Shown one piece after another: positions 25,601-37,600 of a stretch of 64,000 nucleotides of DNA (positions are counted from its first letter, which is position 1; every line of letters begins with the position of its first letter). The translations under genes and the position numbers were made by a program. The DNA is from Membranipora membranacea. Taxonomy: Eukaryota; Bryozoa; Gymnolaemata; Cheilostomatida; Membraniporidae. The stretch spans positions 20,896,001 to 20,960,000 of the forward strand of contig OU612068.1 in assembly GCA_914767715.1 (NCBI GenBank), written 5' to 3'. The notes under the pieces were generated by a model that saw nothing but the letters and a program-made list of their open reading frames with translations, did not search any database and was not told the DNA's origin.

Positions 25601-28600
25601 CAAGTAAGTACAATATGACCTTGATATTGCCTACTCTGAGAAATGTGAGGTAATGCATAAACATGACAATGTAGTGATCTGAGTGGGGTTTGAACTTACA
25701 ACTTTCGATTCAGTCCCTTTTGATATTTTTTTTTGGTTAGCTAATAGTGCAATTGTGCAAGTCTGACTGAAACAGCCCAATGTGCAAAGAACCCATCATC
25801 ACAAATTGTAAAAGTGAGCTGTAAAACCAGTGGATAACAAGAAGTTGATTGAATCATTTGATGTTTTCTCGGATGTATGTATATTACCGATTTTATCCCA
25901 CTTCAGCAATTTCAGGGTACCAACTGTTAATTGCCTTTCTGCTACGTTCACCTGTAAGAATTAAAAATATTCATAAAGGGTTTATTATGATAAATTTGGC
26001 ATCGATTGAAGAGAAAAAAAGTTACATAGTCATCACTTGACTTGTGACTCTTTTGGCCAGACTAATTGGGACTCGACATGACTCAACCCGGCATTGACTC
26101 AACTAGACTTGACTCAATGAATGTCTTTCTGATAAAGTCATAGAAAGCCATTTCAAGTCTCTGATCAATTATTTTCAACCTTTACCATTTGCAGTTGTCT
26201 TCAATGATGAAACAGCATATCACAGTCATTCGATTATTTAAGTCAAGTCAAATGCTTGACTGAGTCAAGTCAAGTAAGGTAACGTAATCAATTAAGTCTC
26301 AATTCCATGCTCTCAAAACAATTGACATGAATCATCTATTAATTCCAGATGTAGTGGTATGATTGTGTATGTAAGACTGACTTATTTAATAAATGATTTT
26401 TCATGACTTGACCGGGCTTTCACAATGAAATGGTGACTTGACTCAGCTAATCTAATCTGACTCGAATCAGTTGGGTACAGGTTTAACACTGATGCTATTA
26501 CAATAATTACAACAAAATTGATAACTCACAAAAACTGTGGCTGACACTTCTTCTGTTTTACCATCAAATAGCTTGTTAGCTTCTGCATTGAATGTGCAGT
26601 TCAGTTGAAAATTAGAGAGCTCTAAAACTGTGCAGTCCAAACTTTGAAAGACACTCTTGAAGGTAACTTGGTAATCACTCTTTGTCAGCCCAGAGCTAAG
26701 GTTCTGCCCTGTCAGTTCGAATGTGTTTTTCCCTTCAACCAGCTGCACAGACTGAAAAGATGTGTGAGAATGATAATTTATGAAGTTGAAGTGCATTGGC
26801 TGATGTATGTGAGCAGCTCTTCTCGACGTCCTCATTATTGGCAAGTTATAGGTGGTTGTATTCATCCTCTATGTTATGATGTGTAGACAGTACCCTTGAT
26901 TCTTGCCACATTAGGAGAGAGAGTTCATGGAGTGAATGTAAGTTGGGATTTCAGGTCATACTGTAATTAAAAATATTGAAACAGGTTGTTTGCAATGTAT
27001 ACCATTAAGATTACCTCAATGCTGAGCTGGTCCAATACTGGAACTGTATCGCTCAGCTTTAGCTGTTTGTTAGTATCAGTCACAGGTACTCCATCAGACA
27101 GTAGAACCATTGAAAAGGTGTGATCGGAAGGAACAGATGTTGAGGCGCTTTGCCGTTTCTCTATTCAAACAAATAAGAAGAATAAAAGTATATATATATA
27201 TGGTTGTTGCTCAGTTATTTAAAGTCAAAAATGCTCAGTTGCAGTTATCTCCTCCTTACTTTTCCAAAAGCTATCTCCTTCCTACAGTTTTTAATTCAGA
27301 ATAACTACATTTGGTTACCTGGATCGTTAGTTAATCAGCTAACTATTCATTTATCTTTTTCAGCAAAAAACTCCAAATCTGACAAAAAATCTCCAAGTTC
27401 GTGTTTTTCTGTTTGGGCAGAACTACACTTCGACATGGTAACTCACAGAGATCTGGTTTTTTTTGGAGCATCAGTTCATCACATTATCTAAATGAGCTTT
27501 TGAGGGCATGTTTGAAATTTTTTTTAACATATTTAAAATTGCGATTTACTTTTTCATTACGGTGTTTATTTCATCCATCAGTGCAGTGGCAATGTTGCGC
27601 AAGGCAGTGCAAAGAGCCTATATATTTGTAGTTTCTATGCCATTGTGTACAGTTTCAAACAAATTCTTATTGCCTTTTATCAAAGGAGTGGAGCAATTTA
27701 CAAATGACAATAGAGATGCTATACTGAACTTAAACAAAAGAATATTTCTGTTGGTTGATATAAGTTTTCAGTATAGATCGTGGTGACCCATCAGTCACCC
27801 ATCAAATTCTATCAGAATGACTATAGACCTCAAAATGATTAATAGTATTAATATTCCGAAACATGGTTTGGATTTGGCTTTTTCAGTGGATAATGTTCAA
27901 TGATAGCATTTTCAAACTACACCCAAATGTTTGAGCTTAAATTTTACTCGAATGTCATCCCAATATTTTTATTATTGAAAAACACTAATGTAACTATGCT
28001 GGATGCGTATAGGATTATGATAACTGTGTGTCTGGAGGGCTCACCCTTAATAACACACATGATATTCTATGTGAAATATTCTGCTGCATTTTCAGTGAGC
28101 TGGTTTCTGTATGTTCGACCTTGGTGTTTCTATCACCATTAAGGAATTGCAGTCCTGAATAAACCATTGACAGCATTCATGTTACGGTTGAATTTGTACA
28201 TTTGTTTAAAAATCGTGCCCTGGGACTGCATCTATACTGCAACAAGTTATAATGTTGTTACTTTTGAGGATTCGGTTAGCCAAACAGGTGGGCTGCCTCA
28301 ATAAACAACAAATCTGAGATGGCCTCCAAACAAAATTGGATGCAATTCTTCACGCAGTGCATTGAAACTATCCGAGTACAATTGAGACCTCTGCTGGATG
28401 AAGATATCAGTTAGAGCGATTACAGACATTGTTTTCTCAGAGTAAATTTACTAATCCCTCAAGAAAACCTTATTTGTAAACAACCAGTGTATTGCAGTCT
28501 CTGTTACATTACAGGGAAAGAATCTGTTACTGTTGTGCCTTGTTTATCTTTTCCAAAGGATTTAAAGGCAATGTAATTTTAGAATATCAAAACCTGAGGA

Positions 28601-31600
28601 TTACCTTTGTGTCTCAAGACTTGTTGCTTCTTATGATATTAATGTATTATAGCATTATTACATCAGATTAAAATTGAAGGTTGAATTAAATCAGATGTCT
28701 TGTCGCAAGCAACATCCTGGAGCATAGGCGGCAAAATTTGTTGCCTTAGTGGCCAGGCCGCAATATCTGCGCCAGGTTGCTCTCTGTTTGCAGGCAGGTC
28801 GGAGCACACCTGGGTTACAACCATAGCCCAGTGCTAGATAATTTGTAATCCTGCTCAGTCCAAATATATTTTCCAACCAGCATTCCAAGCCCGAAACCCC
28901 AGTTCTGATACAAAAAATTTAGCCCATATTGAGTGCCCCGTTTTTTTATACCAATTTTATTGCATCTAAAATATCATATCATATTATGTTGAATCAATAG
29001 GCTTTAGTGGCTGGCTACTCATATATTTACATTTTTGCAATCGACCATGACACCTTGTCGACATTCAATTATCCACACTCTCTTTACTCAACAAAAACAT
29101 GGTCCATGCTTCTAAAAAATTATACAATGTTGCGATCACTTCACTCTTGGTTAGCCGGGTAAACCTTCTTCCGGGAGTTATTGCACAATCAAGTAGAGGG
29201 TGCCCTGGGACAGCATCTATACTGCAACAAGTTATAATGTTGGTACTTTTGAGGATTCGGTTAGCCAAACAGGTGGGCTGCCTCAATAAACAACAAATCT
29301 GAGATGGCCTCCAAACAAAATCTGAAGCAATTCTCCATGCGGTGCATTGGAACGATCCAAGTACAATTGAGACCTAAGCTGGATGAAGATATCAGTTAGA
29401 GCAATTACAGACATTGTTTGCTCACAGTAAATTTTCTAATCCCTCAAGAAAATCTTATTTGTAAACAACCAGTTGTATTGCAGTCTCTGTGTTTCATTAC
29501 AGGGAAAGAATTTGTTACTGTTGTGCCTTGTTTATCTCTTCCAAATGATTTAAAGGCAATGTAATATTAGAATATCAAAACCTGAGGATAACCTTTGTGT
29601 GTCAAGACTGATTAAAATTGAAGGTTGATTTAAATCAGATGTCTTGTCACAAGCCACATCCCGGAGCATAGGCGGCGAAATTCGTTGCCTTAGTGGCCAG
29701 GCCACAATATCTGCGCCAGGTTGCTCTCCGTTTGCAGGCAGGTCGGAGCACACCTGGGTGCTAACCAAAGCCCAGTAGATGATGGACCGCAGACACATTT
29801 GATATGAGGCCCTTTCGATAAATTTAAGGTTCAATGATTGCACAGACCAAGGGTACATTGTGGCAGCATCATTCAAGGATTGTAATAGTTAATCCTATTG
29901 TAAAAACTGCCACAATACTGCCTTCCTAGCTATACCCACCGTATCAATTTAGCTAGGATAGTTAGGTGTAATTTAAGCATAAAACTTCATGTCTAATTGT
30001 GGAGTTAGGCTGTACAAAGAGAAATTTTTACGGGAGAGCCTGCATATTCTATTTTTTACTGTAATCAAAAACTTTGAATTCAGTTCATTCTCCAGAACCC
30101 TATAATTGTGAAAATAGATGAAAGGAGTTTTTGGCATCAAGCTTCCCATAACTTTCCCCTTGACGCAAAGCTCGCAGGTACCTTGACCAAGGAGTAAAAA
30201 ACTCTTTCCTTGACTATTGTTAAAAAATTTACTCTGAATCCCTTTACTCTGTGAAGCAGTCTATCCACATGCTTGAAACTAAAATGTTTTACACAGATAG
30301 ATAGATGGGGTGATAACTCTATACTGCAAATGAGCCACCAAATTTCAACAATAAGAGAAGACAATTTCTTAGCCCAAGATTTTCCCAAATTGACTTTAAT
30401 GAACTGAGTGGGCCTTGAATGGCCAAAATGTAAGTTGGGAACAATAAAATTACAGTAGGTTGTGGTCTTCAACATAAACCTGGTTACCATTGTCTTTTAT
30501 GCACAATAGCGATGATTAAAATTTAAAAAAATGTTAGGTCTAGCTATCGTGCTGATCCTAAAATGATACTCGCTTAATTTCAAGATAAAGTTGAGACAAA
30601 GCATAATAGGACAATGATGCTATACTTACCTCTGATAAGGCTTGATACCGCAGGGATGACACAGATCACTAGCTGATCATGAACTGTTCTGTTATTGCAG
30701 CCCTGTAACAGTAAATCAATGGGGTAATATGTCACACAAACACGCATTTATTGTAAAGCACAGCACATACATTGCCAAGTTACTTCGCAAAGAGAGAGAG
30801 GCAGACTTACAAACACACATTACACAGTTCTAATGATTGAACCAACAAATTTAGAAGTTAACTAGCTGAAACTCAAGCATACCCCAATGACAGAGTTTTG
30901 CTGCTGTGTCTGTGAATTCTGCAATATTTTGAGTTCATAAAGTTGTGCTGAGTTCCGGTTTTTCATGGAAAATATGATATCTGTGCCACCACTACAATAA
31001 CAGAATATATTTCTAATAACACATGTTGAAGGTGAATCGTTAATTGACTTTATTACATTCGCCAATAAATGCCTTTTACTGACAAAATGCGGCAAAGTGT
31101 CATGATACAGAACAATGGGGGATGTAGTAAGATTTATGATGCCGCAAAATAAAGAGATAACTCAACCAGAGGCTGGATACAGAGCAAACATGTAAGATAC
31201 ATTGAGTTACACTAAATTTCGATTCTACAAACTTAGTCTAAGAATGAGCGGTTCATAAACGAAGTATAATCTGGCTGAATATCAATATGTTAAATAGGTG
31301 ATGGAGGCTGGTGTCTCAACCCACATGTACTGACAAAGTTACTCACCTGACTATACCATGCAGCCGAGAGATGTTTCTGACTTCTGGATTAGGCATATAA
31401 GTATATGTGAATTGTGTGGCATTAGGATTTGCAGCAGATTGAAATATAAACTCAATGTCCACTTGATCATTTTGTCCTTTAGTGGGCATTTTAAATGAAA
31501 GTTCACCACTGTTTATCCTACAAATGATTGAAAAAAAATTGTACAGTACCGAATTTGATGAAAAAAGTTGATAAAAAAAGTTGTTGACTTTCTGTACTCC

Positions 31601-34600
31601 ATTTAAAAGCTGCTGAACCAATGAACTAAACCTAAAAGAGGTTTAGTTCATTGGCTGAACTACTGGATATGAGCAGCTCAACACAATTTGATTTGATGAT
31701 GTTGCATCATGTTATTTATTTAGTTAGTTAGTTAAATCTTTTATTTCATGTAATAATGAACCTCAAAATTACACGAAGGAACTAAAAAAGGCCTATTTTG
31801 AAGGCAAATGTGTACATAGAATGTGATATTCAATAACAAAAAATATATAATAAAATGTTTTTCTAGGCTGTTTTCAAATGTATGTTAGAATTCCAATGTG
31901 TTATTATGCTGATGATGTGAGATGACGAGATGATGGGTGGAGCACCTGAGGTGGTTTGTTTGATTATCTGGCAGATACGGCTCAACTGATTATATATATA
32001 TGTAAATATATATTTATATAATATTTAATTTTTTTTTTGGAATAACAGGGCTATATGAAAATATTGAAGAGGAGAAGCACATAGTTCTTTAGAAATATGC
32101 TTTAGTTACTGTGAGAATTATATTTGAAGGGTATTAGATCAGATCAAATGTATGTATGTATGTATGATGTACTTTTGTTTCTCGATTTAATGAAATAGTA
32201 TGGCAGATAACCAGAAAAGTTATATTTTGATATTGGATGCGTAATGATGTACTCCTTCTAAATTTGAATGTTATAAATAAATATTAAATTTGAAAATTTT
32301 AATTATTTCAAATACAAACTCTCTTCCACCATTTTGTTTTAGTGTCACATACACTGTATGTGACACGCCTAGGTGCATGACTCTACATTAAGTTAGGCGT
32401 TGTATATTGCACTGTCATGGTTGCCATGGTCCTAATCTGATTAATCGTTATACTCTTCTGCATTTACTTCCATTTTTTGCACATTTAATTACCATCTAAA
32501 TGCGGAGGTTGGCCATCAAAATAATGATGTATCATCCCACCGTTTCTATTTTTACGACCTATTTATACAGGTCAGTATAAAGAACAGTGGTTTTTGCTTT
32601 GAAGAATCAGTTACAATTACGAGTTACGATCGGGAGTTACGTGTGACAGTTACAACTTGGCGTTGCAATTTATCAGTTGCCTGGGGCATTTGCCCCAGGG
32701 TGTGGTTCAGTAATAAAATCATCAAACTGCCGAAAAACTGCATTCAGTATTATAAAGTAATCTCACATGAACTCTGCCAGCAGTGAACTGTCGTGATATT
32801 TCTCGATCCGACATTAGCAACACAAATACCTGTAGGCCTACTCTCCAAATAAATATATTATTGGAAAAAAATTATGCAGGAAAGAATTTTTTTCCAGATC
32901 CGAGGCAGTTATCTTTTGTTGTGTCAATCTTAATATATAAACAGTCATCTCAGTTACAAAATCATCTACAAAAACAATATTATTGCTTTCAATAACAAAA
33001 ATTAAGCATTTTCTTTGAGATTATAATAGCTTCTCAACTTAATTTAGTTTATTTCAGCCATGGGGTTCAGGCATTCTGCTTGCAGGATAGCCTTGTGACA
33101 TAGTCTATCTCTGCAGCACAGCAGTGGTGGCGCTGCCTTCCATCAAGAAAGGCAACTCACAGGGTTCAAGGTTATGAGATATCAAAACCAGTGTTCCATT
33201 TAGGCCCAATTATATCCAAATTATGGGTTTCCATTGTTTTCCCAATTTTGGTACTCAGACTAGGTGAATTAGTTCAAGCCCTATGCTGCAGAGACGAACG
33301 TATGCCTCAACAGTTCGCACATACGCAGACTGGGGTTGAGGGGCTACTGACTGTCCTGGGGTGCAGATCCAAAGCTTATACATTGGATTTGAGTTGAGTA
33401 TGTAGCCTACTGGTCGATGTTAATTGCATCTTGATACGTATATAGTGGTGCCAGTGTTGTGTTCTACTGTAAGCAGTGCTTTGGAATAGAATATAAATGG
33501 TATCAATTTCCTAAAAAAAGCACTCTTTAAATTATATCGTCATCAACTTTCAACAATATTACTCATACAATAATCACCATAGACATTTTCATGTATATGT
33601 ATGTGCATATATTCAATGAAAGTTAACTAACACAAACTTACCTGATAAAGTTTATGAGCTTCAACTTATCTACGATTATCGAAAGATTCGTAGGCAAAGA
33701 TCCTGAGACATAAATGGTTGTACCTCCATTTATCTGTCCACTCAGAGGTTTCACCTCATCCACACTAAATGGCTATAAACATTACAATGAGCTTTACATA
33801 AAATTGACAGCTGGAGATAACAGGAGATAACAGGAGAGAGAGAAGAGTCTGTTTTGTCTTTACCAAAGCATGATGATTTGCTTATTTTTTGAAAGTTTTC
33901 TTTTAGGCTTATTTGAAAACATTTCAAACAAATGAGGTTTGTGCCAACAAAAGTATGTGTATCACAAGCATTCAGAATGATGACAATGGTCAATAATTGT
34001 TTAATCTCAGTCTTTAGATTTAGACAGAATTTGATTTTTTTTACATTTTTACATGTTATCTAATCTATCTACCTTGCTCCATAATCCTTCCATTTGTGAT
34101 CAATAAATAAATCTTCCAGGTGAATGAATTTGAAGCATATTTTTAGCTTAATGAAAAGCTAAAGAAGTTCAAATGACATAGGTTTTGGCGGCACAATATT
34201 GAAAATTATGAATTAATGAAGTTATTGGGTATAAGGAGCAGCTGTAGCTAAATACATTATGATAATAAAACTGAAAGACTTGTTGCTCTATCTACAGAGA
34301 AAAGTCAGGGTAAAGAGCGGCCTTCCATCATATCTACTGGTAGCAACTAGCAACGTGTAGTATGAGCCCGTGAATTGTTTTTATAGAAAATCATAAGAAT
34401 TCACTACTCACTTGACACTTTGGGGTGGGATTATCCCATGCTCCAACTATTGTCCCAGTATCATCTTTCTTTCCCACACATTGAATTCTATCATACAGTG
34501 TTGTCAGTGTAAAATCTTCTCTACAGCTGAATTGAATGTTATCCCCATATCGATATTCTTCACGTTCTTGTCTCACCACAAGGTTTGTGTTCTGAAGTAT

Positions 34601-37600
34601 GGGCTGCTTACAAATGGTCTGACCTGAAAGATTACACTGCATATTTGAGCTAGATCTTGTTTTGTCCATTTTGCATTCATTCTGGGTCACTGCCATTCTA
34701 TTGGTGAGCCGGCGGCTTGAGTGGGGCAATCCCAAATGCAGGCAAACTTGATCATACTTGATCTAGGTTGTATCTAGATAAATTAACGGTTTACAAGATA
34801 CCTGATTTCGATTGGGGTTCATGAAAGTCTTATCAGCAAGAGAACAAAAATGGTTTTGAAATCATAGGAATGCAGTGCCAAAAGCAGATGAGCGAGAGCC
34901 AGGGGCATGCAAATCAGAAGTGTATGTATGAGAGAGAGAGAGAGAGCATTGAGATTTTGATGGACGATGCGAGATCAACACCCAACGTCTTCACAGATAA
35001 TAATGTAGTGTCAGAGGTATAAGTTTTTCGACAGAAATCTCCTGCTCTACCGTGAGCAGAAGATTGTCAGTTGTAAACAAAGATCTATACCTGTGAGTAG
35101 TAGAGGTAGGATAATAAACTACTCACTGTAATTCAACGATAGATAGCTTCCATATGTGCTGTACCCATCTGGAACTGAAGAGCCTATATATATGACACCA
35201 TTTATCAGGTTAAGAGTCTCAGGTTGACTGACCATGCAGACTGAGGAGTTACCAGTCACAAAGTAAGGTTCTACTCCACACCCTGTAAAATAGTTTCAGT
35301 TTCATTAATTGGTATCAAAGTGAAAAATTGTGTAGCCAGCTCAGTGTTATGGTGGTGGACTACAGTTACTGTTGTTTTGTCGATACTTGTCCCCAAGCCC
35401 AATAATGAGCTTGGTCAAGTCAAACAAACCTAAACCTACCTTCGCAAACTGTAGATACTAAATCTTCAACCAGATTAACCACCTTCAATGAGTTGTCTCC
35501 TCGATCAGCCACAAGCAGCACTTTATCTGGGATAAGCCATAAAATGGATCTGAGGCTAGATGGATGATACATTTGCCTGCCAGCTTGAAAATAATCTGCA
35601 ATAAGAAAATGGCGATGATAAGTTGGTGCGGCAGCCTGATAATAATCTTCAATAATAAACATCATATCCAAATCATGGTGGCTCAGAAGGAGTTGAGCCA
35701 GAGAGTTTCTGATTCAACGTCAATAGCAGATGATATAATGGATAATTGTCATTTGTCATACACACAAAAATGAAAGCACCTATGTCCCTACAGTCCTGTT
35801 AAATTGCAGAAGAGGTTTTGGAAAAAAAACATTTGAATAGTTTAGCAGGTATAAGAACGACAATGATTATGGATGCAGTGTTGTGAATTATTCAAACATG
35901 GCTTGGCAACTAGAGATAAAGAAAAGCTGTGATCAGAAATGAGTTGAAAAAACCTACTGGCTTATCTTTTTACAAAGCAAAGGTTGTTACTACCATGTAT
36001 TGTTAGGGTCCACCTGTGAAATGGTCTGCCCTACCCCCTCTCTTGTCACATTTACCCATAGACTTAACAATAGATCTAGAAAGGACACTGTATATAGCTG
36101 AAGTGAGGCACTTAATTGTGGGCGAGGTAACATTATTGGAAGGTGAAGTAGCATTAGTGTTATCATTGACTTGCAGTTTTTGTTGATAACTCGATCAATC
36201 TTGACCGGATTTGGAGTTTGAAAATTACAATCGAGTTAGCAGCTTGTCGTAAACAGTTTGATTCAAATATAAGGCAAACAATTTTTGATGATGAAATAAC
36301 ATCAAGTTGATAACAAGATGCTACTGATTGTAAAGCAATTTTCCAACTCAAAATCGGATCGAAATTGATCGAGTTCAGGAAAAAAAACTTGATTATGGAC
36401 AGTAAATCAATGACAACACCAATGCTACTACAATGCTACTACAACTTCCAATGCTGTTACCTCGCCCACAAAAAGTGCCTCACTTCAGCTATATACAGTG
36501 TCATGTCTAGGTTTATTATTAAGTCTATGCATTCACAATACTCTGTATGTGTGAGAGAAAATACCATCTCCTTTGATACATATACTGACTATAATATATT
36601 ATGGAATATTTCACCTCCCTCTGAGAAATAATTTTCCCATTGTTTGTTACATTATCCATCTTTTGTGTGTTTGAGAGAAAATACAACCTCTGCTCGTTCA
36701 TAATATACTGCCTCTAAGACATAAGTTATGTCTGGGGTAATATTTTAGGAGGTAATCTATGTATGAATATTTTAGGAAGGGGTGGTCTTTGTATTGTCAG
36801 AGCCGAATGTAGCGTTGACAATCCATGGTTAATTAAATTATGACCATAGATATTAGATTATGTTATAAGGAAAAGTCCGCATAAGAAACAAGGAACAAGG
36901 AAACATTTGGAATTTATTATCACCCTTTACAGAAATGATTCAAGTTTAAGAAGCCTGCCAAGCATGCCATTAATGATTATTTGCAGTGGTTAGGCAAAAA
37001 AGCACAGTATCATATTTCCGCTATTTCAACAACCTGTACACTTCATACACACCTCCAAATCTAGCGTAGAACAGTGGACCATCTCTTATCTCATAATCAT
37101 CCGGTCTGCTTGATAATCTAGAGGCACTAGAACCAGCTACCAGCAAAAGCTGTGAAGTCTCGAGATTGTATTTCACTATACCAAACCTGTTAGTTATGAA
37201 GAGATGTTCTTTTGTTGAGTCAAAGACTAATGCTGTTGGATTCCGAAAATTATCATTTCCTGAAATCAGCGGCTCTACCATACCTGAAATTGTGCAGAAA
37301 ATCTAAGTGACAAAATTAAAGACAAAACAAAGATGTCGAATAAGAAGTAATGCTGAAAACTGGACTGAATGGGGAGAGGTAGAAAATACTAGTTCATACT
37401 GTTCAACACTAGCAATACCTGTGTTAACAATGAGAGAATATCAGGATTGTATTGAGTAACTGTGTTAAAGGTCAAATGATAGTACCTGTTGCAAGGTCAT
37501 GCCGAGCCAAAAGACCTCTGTCTGTACTGCAAAGGTAGAAGAGTTCTTGCTTCTCCTCATTAGCTATAACCGCTGTCAATTCCATGAACTTAGCTTCTCT

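Larger units (their letters stand above)
27210..30408. mobile_element. 3.2-kb TIR DNA transposon inserted in RTK-B intron
   Basis: The ends are CTCAGTT and AACTGAG, extending to imperfect terminal inverted repeats of about 20 bp (CTCAGTTATTTAAAGTCAA against CTCAGTTCATTAAAGTCAA). The element is flanked by TG (27208-27209 and 30409-30410); the empty site with one TG is at 1461-1462 in RTK-A. It lies between exons 11 and 12 of RTK-B. Inside are two long direct repeats (about 28212-28835 and 29197-29775). Short open frames exist on both strands but I recognise no transposase. The superfamily is unassigned: a 2-bp TG duplication with these ends fits no common family that I can name. Confidence 0.75.
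25888..34623 (-). other. RTK-B Sushi, IPT-like and membrane-proximal exons (exons 7-14)
   Basis: The Sushi exon (34412-34623) differs from RTK-A at one residue or so. IPT-like exons are 33642-33772, 31347-31517, 30883-30991, 30630-30702, 27015-27160 and 26530-26751, followed by the 64-nt membrane-proximal exon 25888-25951 (VNVAERQLTVGTLKLLKWDK). That short exon is needed to join the phase-0 end of exon 13 to the phase-1 TM exon. It was found by the acceptor/donor pair and has matches in RTK-A (137-200) and RTK-C (50173-50230, 58 nt). Confidence 0.75.
25752..37211. repeat. Segmental duplication, copy 2 (matches 1-7853)
   Basis: RTK-B counterpart of the left end of the window. It carries the insertions at 27210-30408 and 32343-32813. 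Further right the two loci remain related but are clearly more diverged, because RTK-A switches to RTK-C-like sequence. Confidence 0.85.

Noticed and set aside
27508-27786. Hydrophobic plus-strand frame inside the TIR transposon
   Set aside because: Low-complexity AT-rich translation with no transposase motif; not convincing as a gene.
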